Assembly (NCBI GenBank): GCA_035938215.1
Contig: DASZHC010000008.1
Coordinates: forward strand, 1-22,994
Length of the DNA stretch: 22,994 nt
Reading direction: 5' to 3'
Source: DASZHC01 sp035938215
GTDB lineage: Bacteria; Verrucomicrobiota; Verrucomicrobiia; Chthoniobacterales; JAFAMB01
The notes below the pieces were generated by a model. It was not told the origin of the DNA. It did no database searches and saw only the letters and a list, made by a program, of their open reading frames with translations. Shown one piece after another: positions 15,554-22,994 of the stretch. The translations under genes were made by a program, and so were the position numbers. Position 1 is the first letter of the stretch; every line of letters begins with the position of its first letter.

Positions 15554-16015
15554 GTGGAACGTAAACATTACTATTCGGTCGCCGTGGTATGGACAGGGAA
15601 TATCGGGCAAGGTACCCGCAATTACAACGGGTACGAACGGGCCCACGAAATACGCAGCGGCCAAAAGCCGGTGGTTCCGGGTTCGTCCGATCCGGCGTTT
15701 CGAGGAGATCCGACTCGATACAATCCTGAGGAACTCTTCGTTGCGGCTCTGTCAAGTTGTCACATGCTCTGGTATTTGCACCTCTGTGCCGACGCCGGCA
15801 TCGTTGTGATTTCCTATGAGGATCGCGCGGAAGGGACGATGATTGAAACCGCCGAGGGAGGACGGTTCACGAATGTAACACTTCATCCCACTGTGAAAGT
15901 GGCCGATTCACCGGAACGTGCCGATGGGTTGCATAAACGGGCCCATGAACTCTGTTTTCTGGCGCGTTCAGTGAATTTCCCGGTTGAACATCGACCTGTA
16001 ACGGAGGGAGCGTAG
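15554..16015 (+). CDS. OsmC-family peroxiredoxin-like protein
   Basis: A cytoplasmic thiol protein of 153 residues from the GTG at 15554. Two cysteines sit at the OsmC positions: Cys69 (AALSSCHMLWYLHLCADAG) and Cys134 (HELCFLARSVNFPVE). The first follows the typical NPEELFVAALSSCH motif. The N-terminal HYYSVAVVWTGNIGQGT strand matches OsmC-like proteins, whose studied members reduce organic hydroperoxides. An in-frame TTG at 15497 would add 19 residues (MRGDVRLPRH...) unlike the family, so GTG at 15554 is preferred, although no good ribosome site precedes it. It is transcribed away from the peptidase gene. A 195-bp gap separates it from the sugar kinase gene, so it is probably a separate unit. 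Confidence 0.85.
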   Translation: MERKHYYSVAVVWTGNIGQGTRNYNGYERAHEIRSGQKPVVPGSSDPAFRGDPTRYNPEELFVAALSSCHMLWYLHLCADAGIVVISYEDRAEGTMIETAEGGRFTNVTLHPTVKVADSPERADGLHKRAHELCFLARSVNFPVEHRPVTEGA

Positions 16016-16038
16016 CCACGAGGCAGAGATATAGAAAT

Positions 16039-16178
16039 CAGAATACAGAAGTCCGCCAACGACAACCATAATTAACCTTGGAGGGCAGTCTCCCTTGCAG
16101 CCGGAATTTAGCGAGATGCACGTGATTCGATACGCCGGCGCCTCGGTATCCGAATTTCATTCTGACTTCTGTCTTCTG
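16039..16178. repeat. Spaced inverted repeat of a short purine/pyrimidine motif
   Basis: CAGAATACAGAAGTC (16039-16053) reappears as its reverse complement at 16164-16178 with one mismatch, in the gap between the OsmC and sugar kinase genes. The right side continues as a degenerate TTCTG-rich run (16158-16186). It looks like a diverged mobile or palindromic intergenic repeat; the 110 bp between the arms show nothing else. Confidence 0.5.
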
Positions 16179-16210
16179 TTCTTCTGAATTAGTGTGCGAA
16201 AATCTGACAA

Positions 16211-17680
16211 ATGGGCTCTCTACTCGGCATCGATCTCGGAACCTCGAGCGTAAAAGTCGCGGTAGTCGCGCCCAACGCGAGACTTCTCGGTGTAGGGAAT
16301 GCCGAGTACCCTATTTACACTCCCTCAATCGGATTTGCCGAACAGGAGCCGGTCGAATGGTGGCAAGCGAGCGTGCGCGCTGCCCGAGAAGCCCTCGAAA
16401 AAGCCGGCAGACCGGAGATCTCGGCCATTGGCTTCTCCGGGCAGATGCATGGTTTCGTTTTGATCGGGGCCGAAAAGACGCCCATCCAGCCGGCGATCAT
16501 TTGGGCAGACCAGCGGAGCGCCGATTTACTACCGGAACTCGAGGAGCTTCTTGGAGCCGATATGGTTAGAAGCGGGACCGCTCCGGCAGCCGGATTTCTC
16601 GTGTCAACCTTATATTGGATCCAGCGCCATCAACCGGCTTTGCTTGAACGTGCGTCCACACTGTTGATGCCGAAGGATTATATTCGACTCATGCTCACCG
16701 GAGAGCTCGGTAGCGATCCAAGCGACGCATCGGCGACCGGTCTATTCGATATCCGGCGCAGAGAGTGGGCCGATGAGCCTATCGCGCGACTCAAGCTTCC
16801 GAAATCTATCTTTCCGCAAATTACAAACTCAAGCGAGGTTGTTGGCCGGCTCACGCCTGGAGCAGCCGGCCAGTTAGGCATTGCCCCTGGCATACCGGTC
16901 GTAACCGGGTGCGCAGATCAGCCCGCCCAGGCTGTTGGCAATGGGTTGATCGATCCACCTAGAGGTTCAGTGACGGTCGGGACCGGCGGTCAAGTCTTTG
17001 TGCCGCTCGCTGAACCCCTTGTCGATCAAAAGCTTCGATTGCATACATTCTGCCACGCACCTCCCGACCGGTGGTATCTCCTCGGTGCAATGCTTTCGGC
17101 CGGAATGGCGCTTCGATGGCTCAGATCAATTCTGGGCGGTGACCGTTTTTCCTATGCGGATCTGGATAACCTCGCTCAGGAAGTTGAGCCCGGTTCAGAA
17201 GGGCTGACATTTCTTCCTTACATCGTAGGAGAACGTTCTCCGATCATGGATTCGCGAGCCAAAGGCAGCTTTACAGGTTTGACCCTGAAGCATGGCCCGG
17301 GCCACATGGTTCGTGCGCTTTTGGAGGGAGTAGCCTTTGCGCTGCGCCAAATCATCGAATCCATGGAAAGTTGCGGCGCGCCGCTACCGGGACTCGTAGC
17401 CTCCGGGAACGGCCTGAGAAGCCCGCTTTGGCGCCGGATTCTGGCCGATATTTTAGCCCGCCCTCTATTCCAGGGAAAAGATGAGAACTCCGCTGAACGA
17501 GCCGGGGTTGGCGCAGCACTGATTGCCGGTATCGGCGCTGGAATCTACAATGGATACGATGAGACCCGAGGTCTGGCACCGGTCTTCGATGCGGTGACAG
17601 AGCCGAAGCCGGAACTTCGGTACGATGAAAGTTACGCGCGATTCACTGACCTCTATCCTCGTTTGAAGTCATGGTTCTGA
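16211..17680 (+). CDS. xylB: Xylulokinase-like FGGY carbohydrate kinase
   Basis: A 489-residue cytoplasmic kinase of the usual XylB length. It is predicted to phosphorylate D-xylulose to xylulose 5-phosphate using ATP. The N-terminal phosphate loop is GIDLGTSSVKVAV (6-18), and GFSGQMHG with Met79-His80 matches the sugar-binding motif of xylulokinases. The catalytic base is Asp236 (TGCADQPAQAVGNG), followed by the GSVTVGTGGQVFV ATP-site loop near 254-266. The second-half motifs FLPYIVGERSPIMD and VASGNGLRSPLWRRILADIL are typical. No xylose isomerase, transporter or regulator gene is nearby, so its pathway partners must be elsewhere. Substrate among FGGY kinases is inferred from the MH motif and overall similarity. 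The ATG start directly yields the family N-terminus. It lies 131 bp upstream of an unrelated oxidoreductase gene. Confidence 0.85.
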   Translation: MGSLLGIDLGTSSVKVAVVAPNARLLGVGNAEYPIYTPSIGFAEQEPVEWWQASVRAAREALEKAGRPEISAIGFSGQMHGFVLIGAEKTPIQPAIIWADQRSADLLPELEELLGADMVRSGTAPAAGFLVSTLYWIQRHQPALLERASTLLMPKDYIRLMLTGELGSDPSDASATGLFDIRRREWADEPIARLKLPKSIFPQITNSSEVVGRLTPGAAGQLGIAPGIPVVTGCADQPAQAVGNGLIDPPRGSVTVGTGGQVFVPLAEPLVDQKLRLHTFCHAPPDRWYLLGAMLSAGMALRWLRSILGGDRFSYADLDNLAQEVEPGSEGLTFLPYIVGERSPIMDSRAKGSFTGLTLKHGPGHMVRALLEGVAFALRQIIESMESCGAPLPGLVASGNGLRSPLWRRILADILARPLFQGKDENSAERAGVGAALIAGIGAGIYNGYDETRGLAPVFDAVTEPKPELRYDESYARFTDLYPRLKSWF

Positions 17681-17810
17681 GAGCCAGGCCAAGTCGTAGA
17701 ATACGGAATTTCTGGCTGGCGAACCCTTGAGATCTCCCTTTCAAGCTCCTTATGATTTGTAGTCGAACTGAACTCCAAACCCCGAACTCCAAACCTCCCA
17801 TCCCCTTTAT

Positions 17811-18848
17811 ATGAAGGTAATCGCGATCGACGCTTTCGGTGGTCCAGACAAATTGCACGAAGAGGAGCGGCAGAAGCCGCAACCGCGCCCGGGTGAAGTG
17901 CTGATACGGCTTCACGCTGGATCCATCAATCCAATTGATTACAAGATCCGCCAAGGTCGCTTCGGAGGAATTCTCCCGATGGTGTTGGGTCACGATGGAG
18001 CCGGCGTGGTTGAGGAAGTTGGAACGGAAGTGAGCAGAATCCGCAAAGGGGATGAAGTCTGGACTTATCTCGGAGGACCATGCAGCAACGGTTCTTATGC
18101 GGAATACGTCTGTGTACCGCACGAGTTTGCGACGGTAAAACCCCGGAATTTGTCGTTTGAAGACGCTGCTTCGGTGCCGGTGGTAGGGCTCACGGCAAAC
18201 CAGGCAATCCGTCTGAAGGCCAGGCCCACCGGCAATAATTCAGTTTTTGTGGCCGGCGGCGCCGGAGGGCTTGGCTCGGCTGCAATACAGATCTTGGGAA
18301 TGATCGGCATCGAAAGAGTGGTAACCACATCAGGGAGAGATGCAAGCCGTGCCTTTATTGTAAACGAACTGCGACTAGCTCATCGTCAGGTGATCGATTA
18401 CCAGGCAAAAAATCTGAAACAATTGACGGAAGAGGCGATCGCGGCAAATGATGGGCGCCTCTTCGATAAGGTCCTCGATTTCGTGGGTGGCGAATTGAAA
18501 CGCCTCTGTTTTGAATTGGTCGACTTCGACGGGGATATTGTTTCAGTCGTCGAAGAACATGATTCGTTTTCGATTCCTCTTTGGGATTGGGACGCCAGTC
18601 CCCTTTTCTGGCGGTCGGCCACTCTCCATTTCCTGTGGCTGGGGGCACGAGGTTTGGCGGGCGCAAGAGAGACATGGGCTCGCTATACACAGGAACTTCA
18701 TGATTTGACCTACCTTTACGAAGCCCAACGTCTCTGGCCCGTCGGCGTCAGAAAGATTGGCAACCTTTCCGCGGAGACCATTCGCAAGGGTCACGAGATG
18801 CTCGAAGCCGGTGGGATTCAAGGAAAATTGGTTTATTCGGTGCCGTAG
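17811..18848 (+). CDS. MDR-family NAD(P)H-dependent oxidoreductase (quinone-oxidoreductase-like)
   Basis: A 345-residue soluble medium-chain dehydrogenase/reductase. The N-terminal GroES-like domain contains RPGEVLIRLHAGSINPIDYK and LGHDGAGVVEEVG. The central Rossmann domain has the nucleotide-binding motif VFVAGGAGGLGSAAIQIL near 144-161. The structural-zinc cysteine cluster of classical alcohol dehydrogenases is absent, which points to the zinc-free zeta-crystallin/quinone reductase branch. Residues ~235-300 (including SPLFWRSATLHFLWLGARGL) form the variable insertion, and the protein ends in IRKGHEMLEAGGIQGKLVYSV, typical of the family. The substrate cannot be told. The short gap upstream carries only a doubled GAACTCCAAAC (17770-17780 and 17784-17794). 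Downstream lies the 123-bp tandem repeat array. It is probably a single-gene unit. Confidence 0.85.
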   Translation: MKVIAIDAFGGPDKLHEEERQKPQPRPGEVLIRLHAGSINPIDYKIRQGRFGGILPMVLGHDGAGVVEEVGTEVSRIRKGDEVWTYLGGPCSNGSYAEYVCVPHEFATVKPRNLSFEDAASVPVVGLTANQAIRLKARPTGNNSVFVAGGAGGLGSAAIQILGMIGIERVVTTSGRDASRAFIVNELRLAHRQVIDYQAKNLKQLTEEAIAANDGRLFDKVLDFVGGELKRLCFELVDFDGDIVSVVEEHDSFSIPLWDWDASPLFWRSATLHFLWLGARGLAGARETWARYTQELHDLTYLYEAQRLWPVGVRKIGNLSAETIRKGHEMLEAGGIQGKLVYSVP

Positions 18849-18864
18849 CGCTCTCAACCGTATC

Positions 18865-19218
18865 GCTCATCCCTTGCGTTCCTTGGCGTCCTCTGCGAGG
18901 TCTTCTCTTCTTCTCCTCGGTCGGTTGCGCGCCAATGTTGAATATTGAGACATGACCTCGTCGAGCTGGAACCTTGGGCTCTCCCCAGCTCATCCCTGCG
19001 TTCCTTGGCGTCCTCTGCGCGAGGTCTTCTCTAGTTCTCCCCGGTCCGTTGCTCACCAATGTTGAATATTGAGACATGACCCCCGTGAGCTGGAACCTTG
19101 GGCTCTCCCAGCTCATCCCTGCGTTCCTCGGCGTCCTCTGCGCGAGGTCCTCTCTTCTTCTCCGCGGCCCGTTGCGCGCCAATGTTGAATATTGAGACAT
19201 GACCCCGTCGAGCCGGAA
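18865..19218. repeat. Tandem array, three copies of a 123-bp unit (third slightly shortened)
   Basis: Units begin with GCTCATCCC at 18865, 18988 and 19111, an exact 123-bp period twice over. The last copy stops after about 108 bp. Each unit holds TGCGTTCC, GGCGTCCTCTGCG, a TCTTCTC-type run, CAATGTTGAATATTGAGACA and ATGACC. Because 123 is 41 codons, a minus-strand frame stays open through all copies, but its translation is low-complexity and unlike any protein I know, so I call it non-coding. The array occupies most of the 447-bp gap between the oxidoreductase and lipoprotein genes; 19219-19295 shows no other feature. Confidence 0.9.
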
Positions 19219-19295
19219 AGGGCTGTATTGAGGTTGCGCACTTGGAGCTGCGCGTGCATTGTTCGTCCGCGAGCGAAACGGTTCCGCCGAACGCC

Positions 19296-19511
19296 ATGCG
19301 AATTCTTTGCTGCCTATCATTTGCTTTCCTTGGTACGGCCGTTCTGCTGGCCTTCAACGGCTGCGCTCCAAATCGCGGCGATCTGCAAAGCAGGATAGAA
19401 AGCAAGCTAACTACACCAGATAGTGGGCATGTACAGATTGGAACCGCAACCTACAACAGGTACTCGCGTGGCTTCGAAGCACCCTGGCCCTTTGGACCCT
19501 ATTCGGATTGA
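19296..19511 (+). CDS. Small predicted lipoprotein of unknown function
   Basis: A 71-residue protein from the ATG at 19296. It begins with a short basic start and a hydrophobic segment (MRILCCLSFAFLGTAVLLAF), then an NGC tripeptide that could be a lipobox, although Phe at -3 is not the classical Leu. The mature part would be about 45 residues and ends in the aromatic and proline-rich YNRYSRGFEAPWPFGPYSD. I do not recognise a family. The frame is open further upstream (to 19242), but those residues would spoil the signal peptide. It is convergent with the squalene-hopene cyclase gene. No strong ribosome site is seen. Confidence 0.45.
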   Translation: MRILCCLSFAFLGTAVLLAFNGCAPNRGDLQSRIESKLTTPDSGHVQIGTATYNRYSRGFEAPWPFGPYSD

Positions 19512-19545
19512 CCGCAGAAACCCGAATTTTTCTGTTCTTAGCGCT

Positions 19546-19591
19546 GCGCTCCTCCGAGGCCTCTGCCTGAGCCTGGAAATCTCAGGAGCGC
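19546..19591. terminator. Palindromic stretch between convergent genes, possible bidirectional terminator
   Basis: GCGCTCCT (19546-19553) pairs with AGGAGCGC (19584-19591). A shorter alternative stem is CCTGAG (19566-19571) with CTCAGG (19581-19586). It lies between the lipoprotein stop and the cyclase stop. No strong T-run follows on the plus strand, so its role as a terminator is only suggestive. Confidence 0.3.
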
Positions 19592-19615
19592 TCTGGCCGT
19601 GAGACTTCCAGACTA

Positions 19616-21895
19616 CTACCTTCGGGACGTTTGCACCCTCCGCGCGACGAGGTATTCCTGCCGCTCCGATACAGCCGAGAAGATCTTTGCAGTCTTGCGA
19701 ATCAACCTGCGCGCAACGATCGTTCCCTTGGAACGCGCCCGCCGCAGACCTGGAGTTCCCCGGTTGACAATTGCCTGTGCTGGCATGGGTCGCGATCGCG
19801 TTGTTGTTCCCAGCTCGCTAGCGCTCTCTCGTTGCTGGGATTTAAAAGGCTCACGAGCTCGGCTTAATGCCATGAGTGGAAAATAGTGCCGGTACAGATT
19901 GTAATTGATCATGAATCCCCTGCTGACCTCCAGCCCCTGGCGAATCGATATGGTGCGCTCGTGGACATCCTCCTGAAGCCGCGAACCCACTCCGTACCCT
20001 GGAAAGCCTGTGCCAGTGTACTGGGGCTCGTGCCACGTGCCGTCATATTGATTGCGCAGCAAATACCCCACGCCCGCATGAAAAACAGAATTGTAGCGAG
20101 AAGCGCGAGTCGCCAGAAGCGCCATCAAAGCCCAGGCCGTCTGCGATGCCGTACTGTCCCCGATCCCGCGGAGGGACGTATCCACATACGATGCCGGCGT
20201 CTCGCCCCATCCGCCGTCGGCATTCTGGTGTTCGGCGATCCAGTCGCAGGCCCGCAAAACATAGTCCGCGGCCATGTTTTCACCTATCGCAGCAAGCGCC
20301 GGCAGAACCGCGGCAGTTCCGTAAATGTGGTTTACTCCCCAACGGCCGAACCAGCTTCCATCCTCTTCTTGAGCGGCTTTGATAAACGCCAGAGCGCGCG
20401 CAACCGGTGTGTCCCGAACCGTCCACCCTAAATGGGCCAGCGCTTCAACGACGTGCGCCGTCACATCGACCGTTGGCGGATCAAGCACCTCGCCAAAATC
20501 ACAGAATGGAAGCTTGGCCAGCAATGAATTCGTGTTGTCCCTATCGAAGGAAGCCCATCCGCCATTGGAACATTGCAGCGCCAGGATCCATCGCACCGCC
20601 CGCTTGATTGCATGATCAATAGAGGTCCCATCCCCAAACGCGCCGCGTGCCCTCGCGAGCACCAATACCGCGACCGCTGTGTCGTCAACGTCCGGATACG
20701 AATCGTTCGCCCGCTCAAATGACCACCCACCCGGCGAGGCCGATGAAACTTTGACCTGCCAGTCTCCGGGAGCGGTGACCTGCTTCTGCACGAGCCAATT
20801 CACCGCACGAACCATCGCAGCGCAATTGGCTGGAGACCTTCCACTATCCAGAAACGATTGAAGCGTCAGTACGGTGTCCCAGATAGGCGATTCGCTCGCC
20901 TGGATATAAAGCCCACCATTGCGTTCGTACGACCAGTGGGCATCTAGAGCCTTGATGCCTTTCGCCACAACCGGATGGCCCACACCATACCCTTCCGTAT
21001 GCAGAGCCATTAGAGAATAGATCCACGGGGGCTGAATGCCGCCCCACGCACCGTCAGCATCCTGATGCTTGATGATCCACTCGATACAGAGCCGAATCGC
21101 CAATTCTCTTCCCGGTCGTATGGGGAACTCGACATATCTGCTCAACAACCGGTCGGCCATCAGGAAAAAGCCTTCCCATGAAAAAAAACGTTTCTTCGGA
21201 GTCAGGCGATAATCAAAGGCATCGCGTCCCTCCGGATATAACTCATCCAGGCGCGATTCAGGCGAAAGAATCCTTACCGGGCGCCGAGCGGACAAAACGC
21301 TCAATGGAATAATGGTTGCGCGCGCCCATGAGGCGAAGTGGTAGATGTTAAATGGAAACCAGAGCGGTGTGCAGATCAGCTCCGGCGGTAATGTGGGCGT
21401 ATCTTGCCATGGCCATTCGCCGATAAGCGCGAGCCAGTAACGTGTGAAAACGCGTGTCTGACTTAGCCCACCACGCTCAAGAAGCCACTCGCGCGCACGA
21501 GAAATCGGTTCCTCATCTGCGACAAAACCCGCGGCTCGGAGAGCTGCATAACACTCCACGGTGGTATTGATGTCACCCGCGGGCGCGTTGTGATAGACCT
21601 CCCACGATCCGTCGACGCGCTGTTCGTTAAGAATCGAGGCGACCATGCCGTCGAGCTTTCTGTCATCCTTAATACCCAGAAAATGCATCGCCAGGATCCA
21701 CTGCGCTTCCATGCAGGAATTCGATTCCAGCATTCCAACCCAAAATCCTTCCGGATCCTGCCGCTGGAGCAACCAGTCGATTGCTTCGGCAATCGCTTTG
21801 CTCAGACGATCGCTGGCGAGCTGGGTCGCGGCTGGCGACTGAGCATCGCTCGGACTATGCATCTCGGAAAGCCTCACTCCTTCTTCTCCAAACAT
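19616..21895 (-). CDS. shc: Squalene-hopene cyclase
   Basis: A 759-residue class II triterpene cyclase. It is predicted to turn squalene into hopene/hopanol at the inner face of the membrane, the entry step to hopanoids. The acid motif Asp402-Val-Asp404-Asp405 (SYPDVDDTAVAV) is intact. Repeated QW-type motifs are visible, such as QDPEGFWVG, QDADGAWGG, QCSNGGWASF, QEEDGSWFGRWG and QNADGGWGE. The non-polar patch TPLWFPFNIYHFASWAR and the near-C-terminal NYNLYRHYFPLMALSRAR also fit. The ATG at 21895 is chosen over 21922 because GAGGAGGAG lies 7 nt upstream. After the normal end of the family fold about 77 extra residues follow, rich in Arg and Lys (for example LRRARSKGTIVARRLIRK). No squalene synthase or other hopanoid genes are near, and the gene stands alone, divergent from a cation exporter. 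Confidence 0.92.
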   Translation of the reverse strand: MFGEEGVRLSEMHSPSDAQSPAATQLASDRLSKAIAEAIDWLLQRQDPEGFWVGMLESNSCMEAQWILAMHFLGIKDDRKLDGMVASILNEQRVDGSWEVYHNAPAGDINTTVECYAALRAAGFVADEEPISRAREWLLERGGLSQTRVFTRYWLALIGEWPWQDTPTLPPELICTPLWFPFNIYHFASWARATIIPLSVLSARRPVRILSPESRLDELYPEGRDAFDYRLTPKKRFFSWEGFFLMADRLLSRYVEFPIRPGRELAIRLCIEWIIKHQDADGAWGGIQPPWIYSLMALHTEGYGVGHPVVAKGIKALDAHWSYERNGGLYIQASESPIWDTVLTLQSFLDSGRSPANCAAMVRAVNWLVQKQVTAPGDWQVKVSSASPGGWSFERANDSYPDVDDTAVAVLVLARARGAFGDGTSIDHAIKRAVRWILALQCSNGGWASFDRDNTNSLLAKLPFCDFGEVLDPPTVDVTAHVVEALAHLGWTVRDTPVARALAFIKAAQEEDGSWFGRWGVNHIYGTAAVLPALAAIGENMAADYVLRACDWIAEHQNADGGWGETPASYVDTSLRGIGDSTASQTAWALMALLATRASRYNSVFHAGVGYLLRNQYDGTWHEPQYTGTGFPGYGVGSRLQEDVHERTISIRQGLEVSRGFMINYNLYRHYFPLMALSRAREPFKSQQRESASELGTTTRSRPMPAQAIVNRGTPGLRRARSKGTIVARRLIRKTAKIFSAVSERQEYLVARRVQTSRR

Positions 21896-21902
21896 CGTCC
21901 TA

Positions 21903-21911
21903 CTCCTCCTC
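21903..21911 (-). promoter_or_regulatory. Strong ribosome binding site for the squalene-hopene cyclase
   Basis: GAGGAGGAG on the minus strand, 7 nt before the ATG at 21895. It lies inside what would be coding sequence if the upstream ATG at 21922 were used, and so decides the start. Confidence 0.7.
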
Positions 21912-22133
21912 GTAAGCGACATCGCCGCCCCCTTTTGACAAGGCGAGCAGAGCGGTTCGAGGCACCGCGTCGGGACTATCTTTTACAAAAACCTGGATCC
22001 TCTTCCAGCAGAGAATGTTACGCCCCATGTGTTTGACTGCCAGATCAATAGAGGACTTGCCTGCAGTCGTCAAGATTTACCCAGACCGAATCTGGAGCTT
22101 GGAATTCTTGCTCCAACCAATTCAAATTAGGGT

Positions 22134-22994
22134 GTGGGTAAAGATCGTAGCGCAGACTCGAAGGAGTCGATTGCAACCGCTTCGGTAATCGCAAGCGGAG
22201 CGCTGGCGTTATTAAAACTTCTGGTGGGCTCTCTTTCCGGAAGCCTTGGCCTGCTCGCAGAAGCAGCACACTCGCTCCTGGATCTTCTATCAACGCTCAT
22301 CACTTATCTTGTTGTACGTGTTGCCGCGCTACCGCCCGACAGCAATCATCCCTATGGCCACGAAAGAGCCGAGCATTTAGGCGCGTTGGCGGGCATGACG
22401 CTTTTGGCCGGCACCGGAGTCCTGATCTCGTACCACGCTTTTGACACGATTTTTTTTCATCCCGGCGCGCCGACTATTACAATCTGGCCTTTCCTTGTTC
22501 TCTCGGTCTCAATTGTCGTGGATTTTCTGCGCGCCCGCGCGCTTCGTAAAGCCGCAGCCAGCCTCGGCAGCCAAGCGCTCGCGTCGGATGCGGAACATTT
22601 TGCGAACGACATGTTCGGCGCCCTGGCCGTAATGGCCGCCCTCGGGGTTGTCGCCCTGCATCATTTTTCGCCGTTGCCCGACTGGATCGTAGGACGCGCC
22701 GATGCAATCGCTGCGCTGCTGGTTGCTTTCATCGCTTTTCGGTCGGTTTGGACTCTCGGTTCGGAAGCAGTCAGGGCTCTGATGGACGATGTTCCTGCCG
22801 AGTTGACGGAACGATTGAAGAAACGCGTGGAATCGGTCGATGGTGTTGTTCGGGGTTCAGTGACCGTGCGCACGCGTTTCGTAGGCAATCGACCCTTTGT
22901 CGAAGTAAAGCTCGGTACGCCGCGCGGAACGTCGCTGGAGTTGGCGCATCAGCTTACCGAGACCGTCGAAAAAGAATTGAGCGCCGAACTTGGT
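22134..22994 (+). CDS. Cation diffusion facilitator (CDF) family metal exporter, 3' end outside window
   Basis: An open frame of 287 codons that runs off the window. CDF proteins export divalent metals such as zinc, cobalt, iron or manganese from the cytoplasm in exchange for protons. I see the first hydrophobic helix (ASVIASGALALLKLLVG), the family motif GSLGLLAEAAHSLLDLLSTL on helix 2, HPYGHERAEHLGAL, and LASDAEHFANDMFGAL on helix 5. The last two carry the His/Asp residues expected for the membrane metal site. A cytoplasmic C-terminal domain begins near RALMDDVPAELTERL and is incomplete. The GTG at 22134 comes two codons after an in-frame stop (TAG, 22128-22130) and is the only early start, though no good ribosome site precedes it. 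It is divergent from the cyclase gene across a 238-bp gap. The metal cannot be told. Confidence 0.88.
   Translation, partial: MGKDRSADSKESIATASVIASGALALLKLLVGSLSGSLGLLAEAAHSLLDLLSTLITYLVVRVAALPPDSNHPYGHERAEHLGALAGMTLLAGTGVLISYHAFDTIFFHPGAPTITIWPFLVLSVSIVVDFLRARALRKAAASLGSQALASDAEHFANDMFGALAVMAALGVVALHHFSPLPDWIVGRADAIAALLVAFIAFRSVWTLGSEAVRALMDDVPAELTERLKKRVESVDGVVRGSVTVRTRFVGNRPFVEVKLGTPRGTSLELAHQLTETVEKELSAELG

Noticed and set aside
18865..19218. CRISPR array
   Set aside because: The whole 123-bp unit is repeated with no unique spacers between short repeats, and no cas genes are near.
18748..19320. 190-codon minus-strand ORF with 41-residue internal repeats
   Set aside because: It arises because the 123-bp tandem unit keeps frame. 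It overlaps the oxidoreductase 3' end antisense, and its translation is low-complexity without known homology.
19900..20040. About 27-residue insert between GTGFPG and the final FMINYNLYRHYFP block of the cyclase
   Set aside because: It looked odd at first, but several bacterial cyclases I recall carry a similar YGVG-starting segment there, so it is probably normal variation.
19886..20431. 181-codon plus-strand ORF opposite the cyclase
   Set aside because: It is antisense to intact squalene-hopene cyclase coding sequence and has no domain signature.
1..22994. tRNA, rRNA, riboswitch, transposase or phage genes
   Set aside because: I scanned for cloverleaf ends, conserved rRNA stretches and typical transposase or phage motifs by eye and saw none. 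A covariance-model search could still find small RNAs.

Overview
This is about 23 kb of a moderately GC-rich bacterial chromosome. There are no rRNA or tRNA genes, phage genes, transposases or CRISPR arrays that I can see. The organism is probably a soil-type Gram-negative. A soil Verrucomicrobiota lineage is my best guess, because several short extragenic palindromic repeat families occur alongside a giant Reg_prop hybrid sensor kinase, a squalene-hopene cyclase and isolated single-gene units. No marker gene proves this, and Acidobacteriota or another soil phylum remains possible.

Layout. (1) 2-3334, plus strand: the 3' end of gltB, complete gltD, an intrinsic terminator, then a DUF4202 gene. 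(2) 3334-3610: two different palindromic elements between convergent genes. (3) 3701-9316: a nitrogen-scavenging cluster. A compact minus-strand operon encodes an isochorismatase-like hydrolase, an NCS2-type permease, a biuret amidohydrolase and a cupin. Divergent from it is a full-length allophanate hydrolase (AtzF type). (4) 9331-9415: a second, inverted copy of the first palindromic element, again between convergent genes. (5) 9439-14401, minus: a LuxR-type response regulator followed by a Reg_prop hybrid histidine kinase. (6) 14557-15474, minus: a secreted HExxH metallopeptidase-like protein. (7) 15554-18848, plus: OsmC-family protein, xylulokinase-like sugar kinase, MDR-family oxidoreductase. 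(8) 18865-19218: three tandem copies of a 123-bp unit. (9) a small lipoprotein, a squalene-hopene cyclase (minus), and a cation diffusion facilitator cut by the window end.

How the genes may work together. The best-supported system is biuret catabolism. BiuH would convert biuret to allophanate and ammonia, and AtzF would convert allophanate to ammonia and CO2. The second hydrolase of the BiuH superfamily has all catalytic residues but different segments expected to line the substrate pocket. It may act one step upstream, for instance as a triuret hydrolase. The NCS2-type permease is a natural candidate for uptake. The adjacent gltBD (GOGAT) could help assimilate the ammonia released. The substrate steps beyond BiuH and AtzF, and the transporter role, are inference from context.
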